This document shows positions 43,006-53,691 of a DNA stretch of 64,000 nucleotides, one piece after another. A program made the translations under genes and the position numbers. Position 1 is the first letter of the stretch, and each line of letters opens with the position of its first letter. This DNA comes from Burkholderiales bacterium (lineage in GTDB: Bacteria > Pseudomonadota > Gammaproteobacteria > Burkholderiales > Burkholderiaceae_C). The stretch lies in the NCBI GenBank assembly GCA_947474755.1, contig CANJJE010000003.1, forward strand, positions 1 to 64,000. Reading direction: 5' to 3'. Under the pieces are notes generated by a model, which was given only the letters and a program-made list of their open reading frames with translations, did not search any database and had not been told where the DNA came from.

Positions 43006-43032
43006 TTAGCACTCCAGTCGCTCGAGTGCCAA
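43006..43032. promoter_or_regulatory. CIRCE-like HrcA operator upstream of rpoH
   Basis: TTAGCACTC-CAGTCGCTC-GAGTGCCAA against CIRCE consensus TTAGCACTC-N9-GAGTGCTAA: 17 of 18 arm positions match and spacer is exactly 9 nt; 34 nt upstream of the rpoH ATG at 42971. Confidence 0.88.
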
Positions 43033-43105
43033 TTTCGACAGATCGGCGCCAGGTTGTCAGATCGGGACTCCATCACGTCGAGCCACTCGTTGCCTTGCGT
43101 CTCGC

Positions 43106-46100
43106 TCAGTCCGGCAGCGCAATCACGAAGCAAGACTGCGGCGGCAGCACGCGCCATGCCAGCGGCTGGCCCGGTGCCAGGGTCGCGGCAGTCCCGGTCG
43201 CATGGGCGTCGAGCGCCGCCAAGGCCGACTGCCGCATCAGGATAAAGCGCATCGTGCGGGCGTCGGCGCCGCTGCCGCGGGTCAAGGTCAGCTCGGCCTG
43301 TGGCCAGTCCGCGGGCAGGCAGGGCGTGAAATGCAGCGACTCGGCGCCTTGCTGCAAGCCGAAGATCGATTCGATAGCCGCGCGATGGAGCCAGGCCGCG
43401 GCGCCCGTGTACCAGCTCCAGCCGCCGCGTCCGACGTACGGCGCCTGGGTGTACACATCACCGGCCACCACATACGGCTCGATGCCGTAGACCGCGCCCT
43501 GGGTCGGATTCGCTGCGCGGTGAGCCGGGCTCAGACAGGTGAAGTAGCGGTAGGGCAGATCGCCGGGCGCATTGAGCTTCGCCTGTGCCATCAGCGCCCA
43601 GACTCCCGCATGCGAGTACTGACCGCCGTTCTCGCGCACCCCCGGCGGATAGGCCTGGATGTAGCCGGCACTCGGCTGCGCGTGCAAGAGCGGCGGGTCC
43701 AGCAGCTTGATCAGACCCGCATCGTGGTCCACCAGATGGGCCTCCACCGATTCCATCGCCAGTTGCTGCATTGGCAATGGCGCAGCACCCGACAACACCG
43801 CCCAGGCCTGCGCAATCAGATCGATGCACGCCTCGGCATTGGCGTGCGAGCCCAGCGCGCTGCCGTCGTCGAAATAGGCGCGCTTGAACCAGCGCCCGTC
43901 CCAGGCTTCGCCGCCCAGCGCAGCCTTCCAGCCCTGCGCCGCCGTTTCCCAGTGCCCAGCGCGCTCCTCCTGGCCGCGCTCGCGGGCGAGCGGTGCGAAG
44001 TCCATGACCAGCCGCCACAGGAACCAGCCCAGCCAGACCGACTCCCCGCGACCTTCATGGCCGACGCGGTTCATGCCGTCGTTCCAGTCGCCCGTGCCCA
44101 TCAGCGGCAGGCCGTGCGCACCGACGCGCAGGCTGCGGTCGATCGCACGCGCCGCATGTTCGTAGAGCGAAGCGGTTTCGCTGCTGACGGTGGGCGCGTA
44201 GTAGGCGTCTTCAGCGCCGTCGGGGATCGCCGCGCCTTCGATGAACGGCACCTGCTCAGCCAGCAGACTGGCGTCGCCGGTCGTCTCCAGGTAACGCACG
44301 CAGGCGTGTGGCAGCCACAGCAGGTCATCGGAGAAGCGCGTGCGCACCCCGGCGCCGCCCGGCGCATGCCACCAGTGCTGGACATCGCCTTCGGCGAACT
44401 GTCGCGAGGCGGCGAGCAGGATCTGCCGGCGCAGCATGTCCGGCGCGGCCCAGGTCAGCGCCATCGCGTCTTGCAGCTGATCGCGGAAGCCGAACGCACC
44501 CCCGGCCTGGTAGAAGCCAGCCTTGGCCCACAACCTGCACGACACCGTCTGGTACAGCAGCCATCGGTTCACCATGGCGTCGAAAAGCGGGTCGGGTGTC
44601 TTCACCGTGGTCGCACCGAGCAGCGTGTCCCAGTGCTGGCGCACCGCGTCCATGCGTTCGCTTGCCGACGCTGAAGCGGCCTGGACGGCGAGCTGACGCG
44701 CGGCATCGGGGCTTTCGGCATAACCCAGCAGGAACACCCGCTCGACGGATTCGCCGGCCACCAGGGTGAGCCGCGTGGACAGCGCCGCGCAAGGGTCCAG
44801 CCCGCCACCGCAACGCTCACCGAAGTAATCGGGCAGCACCAGGCGGCCGCGTGCGTCGAAGCATTCGCGCCGGTCACAGGTCCAGTCGTCAAGGTCGTCG
44901 CTGGCACCGCTGCCGGCCAGGGCCAGAAATGCGGTTCCGCCGCCAAAGCCGGCCGATCGCTCCGGCTGCGTGCACAGCAAGGCGGTGAGTCGCGGTGCAT
45001 CACCTGCACCGGGCTGCCCCGTATCCGACGTACTGCGCACATCGGGCAGCCCTTGCCGGTGCAAGGCGGTGTGCACCGTGCCCCGGTCGGTGCGGGTCGC
45101 ACCCATCATCCATTCGGCAATGCCGACCACGCGCAGCAGCAAGGTCTCGTGCCCCCGGTTGATCAGCCGGATGCGGATCTGCTTGACTGAGCTGTGCGGG
45201 TCCACGCACCACGACACCGAAACATCGACATCGTCGCGCCGATGCCCGATCACGCTGTAGCCCTGGCCGTGGGCAACGCGGTAGCTCGCGCTGTCGCCGT
45301 CCGGCGCGTGACCCCAGGCCGATGGCGCGACGCTCCACACGTCCAGCGTTCTCAGGTCCTGCAGCAGGAACCACTCAGAGGGCGGGTCGCCCACCGGGTC
45401 GTTCGACCAGGCGGTGAGCTGGTTCATGCGGCTGTTCACCGCCCAGGTGTAGCCTCCGCCGGCTTCCGACCACTGGCAGCCGAAGTCCGGATTCGCCAGC
45501 ACATTGACCCACGGCCGCAGCGGCCGCCGCCGGGCATTGACATCGAAGCGGAATTCACCCGACGTCGGCGAGAACGCACCGACCGTCGCCGTCGACGCGA
45601 TGTCGGTGTGCGGGGACAGCGGCACCGGCACGGTCGAGGTGTCGTGCCGTCGCAGCGAGGCTTGCTCATGCAGCTCGCACCACTCCTGCACGTGGTGCGG
45701 CAAGGGTCGGCCATCGGCCTGCAGGCGCACGCGGGCGAGGCTCTGCAATGTGCTCAGCTCGTCATCTGACAGCTCCTCCGCGCGCAGCACATGAACCTCG
45801 GTACTGAGTGGGGCATGGTCCGCGACCGCACCGCCAAGCGGGTTGAATTCGGCACCGCGGTCCGCGCCGTGCCTCTCACGCAGGGCTATCAACTCGCGCT
45901 GCAACACCATGAGGTACGAGGTCGGCTCGGCATTCACCACCACCAGATCGCAGGCGACGCCTCCCCATGACCACAGGCGCATCGCCTGCGCCAGCGAGCG
46001 GATCAGGCCCAGACCTTCGGGCGCCCCGGCCTTGACCAGCAGGATCGGCCGGTCCCCCGAGATGCCGAATCGCCACAGCAGCCGGCGATCGCACACCGCT

Positions 46101-49100
46101 GGCGTCGCGCCGAGAGCTCCCGCAGCCAGCGTACGCGGCCGCGCCACGGTCAGCAGCAACGCCGTGGTCAATGACTGGATGGCGGCGAGCTGCTCCTGGC
46201 TGATGCGCAGGCTGCGAAAGCGGACGCTGGCCAGCGTGGCCGACATCAGCGAGGCGCGCTTGACATTGCTCGCCTGGCGGTACTTGTCGATCACCGCGCT
46301 CAGCGTGCCGCCGTTGTCGCAGGCGGCCGTGGCGAACGTCAGCTGCGCCTTGCCCTGCGGTGCGATGCGCAGGCGTACCGACATCGCACAGACCGGGTCG
46401 AGACCGGTGTCCAGCGACTCGGCACCGTCGCGTTGTGCGCTGGACAGCAATGCGCCGTCGAATGAAGCCAGCGGCTGGCTCGCGCTGCGGTTGCGGCCGA
46501 GCCAGCGCTGGCGGTCGGTCTGAACCTCCACGGACACCAGCTGCGGGTCGCTTTCGGCCAGGAAATGGGCCGCGAGCACGCCCCGTTCGGTGAGCAGTCG
46601 TGGCGTACGCTCGAAGCGCAGCGCCTGGTGCTCGGCCAACCACGTGGCGCGCACGAACAGGTTGCTGAAGGCCGGGTGGGCCTCGTCGGCCCGTGGATCG
46701 GCGAGCGTCACCTCGAAGGCCGAGATGAGCTCGATGTCGAGTTCATGATCCCCGAGGTTTCGCAGCTCGATCTGACGGAATTCGATGTCGTCCTCCGGAC
46801 TGACCCACACCGTCGTGTGTGCCTGCACCGTCGGCCACTCCGCATCGAAGCAGACACGGTCGGCGTGGAAGACGCTGCGGTAATGCGCAGCGGAGTCAGC
46901 TGCCGGGTGCTGTGTGATGGACACGACCGGTGCGACGATGCCCGACGGGCGCGGGGCGGCCTGGCTGTCGTCGCGCTGCCAGCGCAGGTAGAAGAAGGAG
47001 CCATGCGCATCGCGCAAGGCGTCGTCGCGACTGCGCGTGATGCTCGTCTGGCCCCAGCGGCTGCTTCCCGCGCCATTGGCGCGCAGGCTGACGCTGTAGC
47101 GGCCGTTCGACAGCACATGGGTCGGCTCCAGCGCGGCTGCACCCGGCAACACCTCGCGCAGCAGACCCGGCGCACGGCGCAGCACGCTCTGCGGTGGCGG
47201 GCCCGGCGGGAGCGCATACAGCATCGACACCTCGCGCGGTGCGCGCTCGTGCAGCAGCGATCCCACCGCCTCGATGTGTGGATTGGCCATGCCCCAGCGC
47301 TGCGCCACACTGTCCAGCAGCACATTGGCCAGCGCCACGATCGTCATGCCCTGGTGATGTGCCATGAAGGTCATCACCGGCGTGAACGCCTCGTCGCTGT
47401 TCTGCCTTGACGCAGTGAAGTCCAGCGCCTCGATGAAACCATAGGGCTCGCGCGGCGCCAGCGCTTCGATCGCCGCGAAGTTCAGCCTTGCCAGGTGGGG
47501 GGCGATCTGGCTGGCGAGCGCGGTGGCGTAGGGTGCGATCACCAGCTCATCGGGCGACGTGCGGCGCAGCGCGAGTCGTGGCACGCCTTGCGGCGCGTAC
47601 TGGTAGGCCAGGGTGAAGTCACGTCCGGCGTAAGCCGATTCCGAAATGCCCCAGGGCACGCTGCCGCCATGAACGAGCCGCGCCTTTGCGAACGCGATCT
47701 GCTCGCGCACTGCCGCGTGGCAGGCTTCCCGCAGCACACTGCCGTAGGGCTCCTCGAGCACCAGCGTCGGCATCAGGTACTCGAACATCGATCCTGACCA
47801 CGAGCGCAGGCCGGCGTCTGCACCGACCGCATAGAACATGCGGCCGAGCGAGGCCCAATGCTGCACCGGCACATCGCCCTTGGCGATCGCCAGCAGGCTG
47901 GTCAGCCGCGATTCGGACGCGAGCAAGTCATAGAAACCTGCATCGAGCTGCTGCTCTGCGACCCGCAAGCCGATGTGGAACAGATGTCGCTTGCGGTGAT
48001 ACAGGAAGCTGAAGTCGGCCTCCCACGCGAACTGCTCGCAGCAGTCGGCCACAGCCTGCAGGCGGTCTGTGATGGCGCTGTCCTGCGACCAGGACGCCTG
48101 CCCCCGGCAGGCCTGCGCCACCGCCAGCAGGTGACCGCTGAGGTTGCCGCTGTCCACCGTCGACACATACATCGGCAGCAGAGGTGCCAGCGTCTGTGTG
48201 TCGTACCAGTTCAGGAAATGCCCTCGATGGCGCTGCATCCGCCCGAGCGTGGCAAGCGTGGCTTCCATGCGAGCCAGCAGCTGGAGCGTGTCGATCCAGC
48301 CGAATTGCCGTGCACAGGCTGTGCTCAGCAGGTACAGGCCGATGTTGGTCGGTGAGGTGCGATGCGCCACCATGTCCATCGGCGCCGTCTGCAGGTTGTC
48401 GGGTGGCAGGTGGTTCTCTTCGGCCACCACGCAGCGCTCGAAAAAGCGCCAGGCATCGCGCGCGACACCTTCGAAGTAGGCGCGGTCGACCTCGTTCAGT
48501 ACCAGCTCCGAATCGGCGAAACATGGTCGGCTGACCCACCAGGTCCAAAGCGGCGACGCGGCCCACAACAGGCTCAGCGTCGTCGCCAGCCAGGGCGTCG
48601 GCGTGCCGACGGCGAACAGCGCGGCCAGCAGCACCAGGGCCAGCAGGGGCTCGTGCCCATGCTGCCGACACAGCGCTGGCAGCGTCGTCTGCGCGCGCGC
48701 CTGTGCAGCGGCAGCGGTGGTCCACTGAAGCAGATGACGTTGGCTGAAGGTCATGCGGTAAACCGCACGCACGATTGCATCCGTCATCAGCAGTGCCTGA
48801 GCCGCCAGCTGCGCCAGCAGCCACGCGCCGCACCACAGCGTGCGTCCCAGATCGCCGGCGGCCAGGCGGTAGAAGTGGCGCAGCGCGATATCGTCGCGGC
48901 TCGGCGAAAAGCCGGCCACCGCACCCATCAGCGGACCGGCGGAAATGGCCGCCACCACCATGACCAGCGCGACCCAGGGCGACACCACGCCGGTGCCCAG
49001 TGCCAGCAGCAGCAGGGCCAGCGACATGGGCGCGACCAGGGAGCGGCGAAGGTTGTCGAACATTTTCCAGCGGTTGATGCCCCGCAAGCGCCAGCGGTCG

Positions 49101-51640
49101 GGATGCCGCAGCGAATCGAGCAGGAAAGGCATCAGCTGCCAGTCACCGCGTGTCCAGCGATGCACGCGGGACGCGGCCACATCGGCGTGGAACGGCGCAT
49201 CCTCGATCAGCGTGATGTCGGTCACCGCCGCGCAGCGCGCAATCGACCCTTCCAGCAGATCGTGGCTGAGCACACGGCCTTCAGGCAGGCGACCGGACAG
49301 CACGGCATGCATCGCGTGCACATGCAGCAGACCCTTGCCGGTGAACGTGCCTTCTCCGAACACATCCTGGTACACCTCGGAGGTGGCGGCGCTGTACGGG
49401 TCGATGCCGCATTGGCCAGCAAACAAGCGGTGGTAGAGCGTGAAGTCCTTCGGTGACGGCAGGGGCGTGACGATGCGCGGCTGCAGGATCGCGTAGCCGC
49501 TGGTCACCAGGCGTCGGCTGGCATCGATCTGCGGCTGGTTCTGCGGGTGTGCGGCAACACCGACCAGGTCGTGCAGCCGCCCCGGTGGCAGTTGGGTGTC
49601 GCTGTCGAGGGTGACGATGTACCGGGTGTCGGCCGCGATGCGCGACGATGTGCCGAGGTCGATGAACGGGTACGCCGTGCCTGCATCGCTGCATGCCGAT
49701 GCGTCGGCGAGCACGGTGATCAGCTGTTCGAGCTTGCCCCGCTTGCGCTCCCAGCCGATCCATCGCTGCTCGGTCTCGCTGTAGCGGCGTTCGCGGTGCA
49801 GCACGATGAAGCGCGGCGGCGCGGGCAGCGTGGCCGTCAGCTCGTCGAGCCCGGGCGAGAAGCAGGTCGGGTAGCGCGCATTCAGCGCTTCGATCTGTTG
49901 CCTTGCATCGTCCAGCAGGCCGGCGTCGGACGGGATCCTGGCGCTGTCGGCATCGGCCCAGTCGGTCAGCAGCGCAAACTGCGCGTGGCGCTCGGGGTTG
50001 GCGAGATGATGCAATTGCAGCCGGTGGACCAAGGCGTGGGTCGAGGCGGCATCGGTCAGCATGGCCGGGATCACCACCATCACCCGATGCTCGGGGGGAA
50101 TGCCGGTGGCCAGCGCCAGCCGTGGCAGATGCGCCGGACGTGCCGACTCGCTGATCAGCCGGTTGATCACCGCCACCACGGCTTCAGACGCCGGGAACAG
50201 CATCAGCATGCCGGCCAGCCAGGTCCAGCCCCAGTCGACTGGGGCATCGCCCAGTCCCGCCATGTGTCTCAGCAGCACCCACGCGACGAGACCGACCGCC
50301 ACCGCCAGCAGCGAGCCAAGGTACAAGGGCAAGGCGACCTGGTGGGCCACGGCTCGCCAGATCGCGGCACCGCGCTCGGGCAGGCCGAGCGCGCTCACCA
50401 GGGCGGGACGACCAGGGCCTGTCAGCCAGTAGCCCGCGACGGCCGTCGGGCGTTCGGTCAGCGAGCCCTCGGGGGCGGGAGTGCCCGGCTCCTGCATCAG
50501 ACCCAGCAAGGTGCGACCGACCGCGACTTCACTCAACCTGCTCCGCCTGGCCAGCCGCTCGATGCCGTGCATGGTCAGATCGCGCGTCATCGGGTGTTCG
50601 GACTCGAACACCGGTGAGGTCAGCATCAGGCGCATCAGCGTGCTGCTGCGAGCCACGATGTCGGGCCAATCGGCGTCGCCGATCGCACGCAGCGACGACA
50701 CCGCATTGCTGACGCTCAGGTTGTCAGCTGTCTTTTCGGCGTGCTGCTGCGCCTGCATCAGCGCCGGATCGGGAAGCGCACGCCGCAACCACTCGTGCTG
50801 CTCGGCGCGATCGTCAGGCCGGTCACTCGCGCGCTTGTGAACCAGCAGCTCGGCACCGGCGCCGATACCGGCCGCGTGACCACGCCCGTCCTGCATGCGC
50901 TGCGACATCTGTCCCAGGAACACCCGGCCGACGCCACGGCGGTTGAGCATGGCCAGCAGTTGATCGAGCGTATCGGCGGTCATGCTGTCGATGCGATCGC
51001 AGCACAGGTTGGCGACCTCGCGCGCGGCCTTGTTGTTGGCCACGCGTTCGGCCAGCCGGCGCAGGTTTTCGATCAGGACCACGCGCAAGGTGGTCGGCAA
51101 CGCCCACATCTCCCCGAGGTTCAGTTCACGGGCTTCCTGGTACGCGCTCAGGAAATGGATCAGCAGCGCTTCATCGAAGTCGCCATCAGTGTGCGCAACG
51201 AAGGCCCAGGCCACGCCGTAGATCCGGGGCAGACCCGCCAGCGGCTCATCGATCAGTACCGGCAGCGCACGGAAGTAGCGACGCGGCAGGCCTTCATGGA
51301 TCTCTTCGAGCTGCGCCTCGATCAGGTGAAAGTTGTCGAGCAGCCATTCCGCAGCTGGGCTGATGTCGTAACCCGTGCTGGCCTGCACGCCGATATAGCG
51401 ATGCGCCGCGCGCAGGGTCTGGATGTTGTTTCGCAGCCGGGGAAAGAAGCTCGCCCTGAATGAGCGAGATCGTTGCGCGCGGTGCGTTTCACCGAGGCTG
51501 CGCCCGTGCTGTGCGAAGCGCTGCAGGCCGAAGATTTCGGAACGTATCGGGGGCTCGATCGCCCCCTGCGTATGGCTGAGGATGTCGCATAGCGCCTGCG
51601 GCGGGTCCGGGATCAGGCGCAGCAGCTCGGCTGGCGACAT
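43106..51640 (-). CDS. cyclic beta-1,2-glucan synthase (NdvB/ChvB type)
   Basis: 2844-aa ORF. GT region IVTLDSDTQLPPGRLHDLVG; central glucoamylase-type region; C-terminal GH94 signature GLPLMGTGDWNDGMNRVGHEGRGESVWLGWFL; internal TM clusters. Confidence 0.93.
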   Translation of the reverse strand: MSPAELLRLIPDPPQALCDILSHTQGAIEPPIRSEIFGLQRFAQHGRSLGETHRAQRSRSFRASFFPRLRNNIQTLRAAHRYIGVQASTGYDISPAAEWLLDNFHLIEAQLEEIHEGLPRRYFRALPVLIDEPLAGLPRIYGVAWAFVAHTDGDFDEALLIHFLSAYQEARELNLGEMWALPTTLRVVLIENLRRLAERVANNKAAREVANLCCDRIDSMTADTLDQLLAMLNRRGVGRVFLGQMSQRMQDGRGHAAGIGAGAELLVHKRASDRPDDRAEQHEWLRRALPDPALMQAQQHAEKTADNLSVSNAVSSLRAIGDADWPDIVARSSTLMRLMLTSPVFESEHPMTRDLTMHGIERLARRSRLSEVAVGRTLLGLMQEPGTPAPEGSLTERPTAVAGYWLTGPGRPALVSALGLPERGAAIWRAVAHQVALPLYLGSLLAVAVGLVAWVLLRHMAGLGDAPVDWGWTWLAGMLMLFPASEAVVAVINRLISESARPAHLPRLALATGIPPEHRVMVVIPAMLTDAASTHALVHRLQLHHLANPERHAQFALLTDWADADSARIPSDAGLLDDARQQIEALNARYPTCFSPGLDELTATLPAPPRFIVLHRERRYSETEQRWIGWERKRGKLEQLITVLADASACSDAGTAYPFIDLGTSSRIAADTRYIVTLDSDTQLPPGRLHDLVGVAAHPQNQPQIDASRRLVTSGYAILQPRIVTPLPSPKDFTLYHRLFAGQCGIDPYSAATSEVYQDVFGEGTFTGKGLLHVHAMHAVLSGRLPEGRVLSHDLLEGSIARCAAVTDITLIEDAPFHADVAASRVHRWTRGDWQLMPFLLDSLRHPDRWRLRGINRWKMFDNLRRSLVAPMSLALLLLALGTGVVSPWVALVMVVAAISAGPLMGAVAGFSPSRDDIALRHFYRLAAGDLGRTLWCGAWLLAQLAAQALLMTDAIVRAVYRMTFSQRHLLQWTTAAAAQARAQTTLPALCRQHGHEPLLALVLLAALFAVGTPTPWLATTLSLLWAASPLWTWWVSRPCFADSELVLNEVDRAYFEGVARDAWRFFERCVVAEENHLPPDNLQTAPMDMVAHRTSPTNIGLYLLSTACARQFGWIDTLQLLARMEATLATLGRMQRHRGHFLNWYDTQTLAPLLPMYVSTVDSGNLSGHLLAVAQACRGQASWSQDSAITDRLQAVADCCEQFAWEADFSFLYHRKRHLFHIGLRVAEQQLDAGFYDLLASESRLTSLLAIAKGDVPVQHWASLGRMFYAVGADAGLRSWSGSMFEYLMPTLVLEEPYGSVLREACHAAVREQIAFAKARLVHGGSVPWGISESAYAGRDFTLAYQYAPQGVPRLALRRTSPDELVIAPYATALASQIAPHLARLNFAAIEALAPREPYGFIEALDFTASRQNSDEAFTPVMTFMAHHQGMTIVALANVLLDSVAQRWGMANPHIEAVGSLLHERAPREVSMLYALPPGPPPQSVLRRAPGLLREVLPGAAALEPTHVLSNGRYSVSLRANGAGSSRWGQTSITRSRDDALRDAHGSFFYLRWQRDDSQAAPRPSGIVAPVVSITQHPAADSAAHYRSVFHADRVCFDAEWPTVQAHTTVWVSPEDDIEFRQIELRNLGDHELDIELISAFEVTLADPRADEAHPAFSNLFVRATWLAEHQALRFERTPRLLTERGVLAAHFLAESDPQLVSVEVQTDRQRWLGRNRSASQPLASFDGALLSSAQRDGAESLDTGLDPVCAMSVRLRIAPQGKAQLTFATAACDNGGTLSAVIDKYRQASNVKRASLMSATLASVRFRSLRISQEQLAAIQSLTTALLLTVARPRTLAAGALGATPAVCDRRLLWRFGISGDRPILLVKAGAPEGLGLIRSLAQAMRLWSWGGVACDLVVVNAEPTSYLMVLQRELIALRERHGADRGAEFNPLGGAVADHAPLSTEVHVLRAEELSDDELSTLQSLARVRLQADGRPLPHHVQEWCELHEQASLRRHDTSTVPVPLSPHTDIASTATVGAFSPTSGEFRFDVNARRRPLRPWVNVLANPDFGCQWSEAGGGYTWAVNSRMNQLTAWSNDPVGDPPSEWFLLQDLRTLDVWSVAPSAWGHAPDGDSASYRVAHGQGYSVIGHRRDDVDVSVSWCVDPHSSVKQIRIRLINRGHETLLLRVVGIAEWMMGATRTDRGTVHTALHRQGLPDVRSTSDTGQPGAGDAPRLTALLCTQPERSAGFGGGTAFLALAGSGASDDLDDWTCDRRECFDARGRLVLPDYFGERCGGGLDPCAALSTRLTLVAGESVERVFLLGYAESPDAARQLAVQAASASASERMDAVRQHWDTLLGATTVKTPDPLFDAMVNRWLLYQTVSCRLWAKAGFYQAGGAFGFRDQLQDAMALTWAAPDMLRRQILLAASRQFAEGDVQHWWHAPGGAGVRTRFSDDLLWLPHACVRYLETTGDASLLAEQVPFIEGAAIPDGAEDAYYAPTVSSETASLYEHAARAIDRSLRVGAHGLPLMGTGDWNDGMNRVGHEGRGESVWLGWFLWRLVMDFAPLARERGQEERAGHWETAAQGWKAALGGEAWDGRWFKRAYFDDGSALGSHANAEACIDLIAQAWAVLSGAAPLPMQQLAMESVEAHLVDHDAGLIKLLDPPLLHAQPSAGYIQAYPPGVRENGGQYSHAGVWALMAQAKLNAPGDLPYRYFTCLSPAHRAANPTQGAVYGIEPYVVAGDVYTQAPYVGRGGWSWYTGAAAWLHRAAIESIFGLQQGAESLHFTPCLPADWPQAELTLTRGSGADARTMRFILMRQSALAALDAHATGTAATLAPGQPLAWRVLPPQSCFVIALPD

Positions 51641-51643
51641 GCC

Positions 51644-51886
51644 TCAGGAGATGAACGAGCTGACACCAATGAGCAGCGCAGCCACCACCAGCGTCGTCAT
51701 CATGCGGCCAGCCACGAATCCGTGCATGGCTTCAGCGGCGCAGCGCGCGTCGAACAGGCGCCCCGTCAGCGGCTTGCACTCGGCCATGTGCGCACCGAGG
51801 GCTGACAACTCCATCGGCGAGGCGTCGGCGGTGTCGCCGAACGATGCGGTGCTCCAAAGCGGCGAGGTGGTCGGTGGTGTCTGCAT
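51644..51886 (-). CDS. small protein with C-terminal TM, upstream of the glucan synthase
   Basis: MQTPPTTSPLWSTASFGDTADASPMELSALGAHMAECKPLTGRLFDARCAAEAMHGFVAGRMMTTLVVAALLIGVSSFIS; 3 nt from the glucan synthase start. Confidence 0.55.
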   Translation of the reverse strand: MQTPPTTSPLWSTASFGDTADASPMELSALGAHMAECKPLTGRLFDARCAAEAMHGFVAGRMMTTLVVAALLIGVSSFIS

Positions 51887-52194
51887 GGTTGACTCCGCCT
51901 GGGCCGCCGCGAAGCGGCACAGAAAAGGGGGATCGGCAGTGATGACGCTGTGTTGGCATCGGCAGCCACCACCACACTGGGTTCGTTTCATCCTAGATGG
52001 CAGCGAAGACCGCGTCTGTCGGACGGCGCCCCGCGCGCCGTAGGAGGTGTCCTAGTCCGCGCCGACCCGGCGTGTTGAAGTGTCAGGAATCCCATGGCGA
52101 TGCACGCTACGGCGCGCCCTCTCGAGGGTCTGTTCGCCAACAAAACAGACTGAACGGGACTAGGCTAGCCGCACCGCCCCACCTGGACCTCGTC

Positions 52195-53226
52195 ATGCCG
52201 CAAAGCCTTGCCGTCAATCGCCGTATCGTTCTCGCCGCTCGCCCCACGGCAGCGGTCGGCCCTGAACACTTCCGCATCGAGGAGACTGCTGTGCCGGTAC
52301 CGGCCGCGGGGCAGGTACTGCTGCGCACGGTGTTCCTCTCGCTCGACCCCTACATGCGCGGACGGATGAACGACGCACCCTCGTATGCGCCGTGCGTACA
52401 GATCGGTGCGGTGATGACCGGCGGTGCGGTGTCACAGGTCGTCGCTTCGCGGAACCCCGCCTTCCAGCCCGGTGACCGGGTGATGGCTTACACAGGCTGG
52501 CAGGACTACGCGCTGTCGGACGGCAGCGGACTCACCCTGCTGCCCGCCGACATGGTGCGCCCTTCCCTGTCGCTGGGCGTGCTCGGCATGCCCGGATTCA
52601 CGGCGTACATGGGCCTGATGGACATCGGTCAGCCGAAGGCTGGCGAGACCGTGGTGGTGGCCGCTGCCAGCGGAGCCGTTGGTGCCGTGGTCGGCCAGAT
52701 CGCGAAGATCCAGGGCTGCCGCGTCGTCGGCATCGCCGGCGGTAGCGAGAAGTGCCGTTTCGTCGTCGACGAACTCGGCTTCGACGCCTGCCTGGACCGC
52801 CGCGCACCGGACTTTCCGGCACAACTGGCGGCCGCTTGCCCCCAGGGCATCGACGTCTACTTCGAGAACGTCGGCGGCGCGGTCTTCGACGCGGTGCTGC
52901 CGCTGCTCAACACCCATGCCCGCGTGCCGGTCTGCGGGCTGATTTCGCTCTACAGCGGTGGCAGCGCCACCACCAGCCACGACCGCCTGCCCGCACTGAC
53001 CCGTGCACTGCTGGTCAAGCGCATCCGCATGCAGGGCTTCATCATCTTCGACTACGAAGGTCGCCAGGGCGAGTTCCTCGGCCCGATGCGGCAGTGGCTG
53101 GCCGAAGGCAAGGTCAAGTTTCGCGAGGACATCGTCGACGGTCTCGAGAACGCTCCGCAGGCCTTCATCGGGCTGCTGCAGGGGGAGAACTTCGGGAAGC
53201 TGCTGGTGAGGGTGGCGCAGGAGTGA
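52195..53226 (+). CDS. NADP-dependent MDR-family oxidoreductase
   Basis: FLSLDPYMRGRMNDAPSYAPCVQIGAVMTGGAVSQVV; VVAAASGAVGAVVGQIAKIQGCRVVGIAGGSEKC; YFENVGGAVFDAVLPLL. Confidence 0.92.
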   Translation: MPQSLAVNRRIVLAARPTAAVGPEHFRIEETAVPVPAAGQVLLRTVFLSLDPYMRGRMNDAPSYAPCVQIGAVMTGGAVSQVVASRNPAFQPGDRVMAYTGWQDYALSDGSGLTLLPADMVRPSLSLGVLGMPGFTAYMGLMDIGQPKAGETVVVAAASGAVGAVVGQIAKIQGCRVVGIAGGSEKCRFVVDELGFDACLDRRAPDFPAQLAAACPQGIDVYFENVGGAVFDAVLPLLNTHARVPVCGLISLYSGGSATTSHDRLPALTRALLVKRIRMQGFIIFDYEGRQGEFLGPMRQWLAEGKVKFREDIVDGLENAPQAFIGLLQGENFGKLLVRVAQE

Positions 53227-53264
53227 GGGACTCGCGCGATCCTCCGGGCACGCACCGCCGTGCC

Positions 53265-53678
53265 TCAGCGCGGCTCGGCGAAACGGTCGTGCACCCCCAT
53301 GCCGATCAGCATCGCGACGACGAAGATCCACGCGCTTGCCGCACCGCTGCCAGCCGCGACCACCGCGGGCCCGGGGCAAAAGCCCGAGATGCCCCAGCCG
53401 ATGCCGAAAAGCACACCGCCGCCGATCAATCGGGCGTCGATGGTGGTGTTCGTCGGGATCTGCAATGGCTCGCCATCCCACGCGGTGGGACGGCACCTGG
53501 CGATGGCAAAGGCGACGATGCCCACCGCGATCGCACCGCCCATCACCAGCGCCAGGCTCGGGTCCCAGGCGCCGAAAACGTCGAGGAAGGCCCTCACCTT
53601 CAATGGCTGCGCCATGCCGCCAGCGATCAGGCCCAGACCGAAGACCAGGCCGCTGGCGATTGCGATCAGGTCGCGCAT
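53265..53678 (-). CDS. YeeE/YedE family transporter subunit (second half)
   Basis: ASGLVFGLGLIAGGMAQPLKVRAFLDVFGAWDPSLALVMGGAI; GVLFGIGWGISGFCPGPAVVAAGSG. Confidence 0.88.
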   Translation of the reverse strand: MRDLIAIASGLVFGLGLIAGGMAQPLKVRAFLDVFGAWDPSLALVMGGAIAVGIVAFAIARCRPTAWDGEPLQIPTNTTIDARLIGGGVLFGIGWGISGFCPGPAVVAAGSGAASAWIFVVAMLIGMGVHDRFAEPR

Positions 53679-53691
53679 CGTCGTTCGTCCT

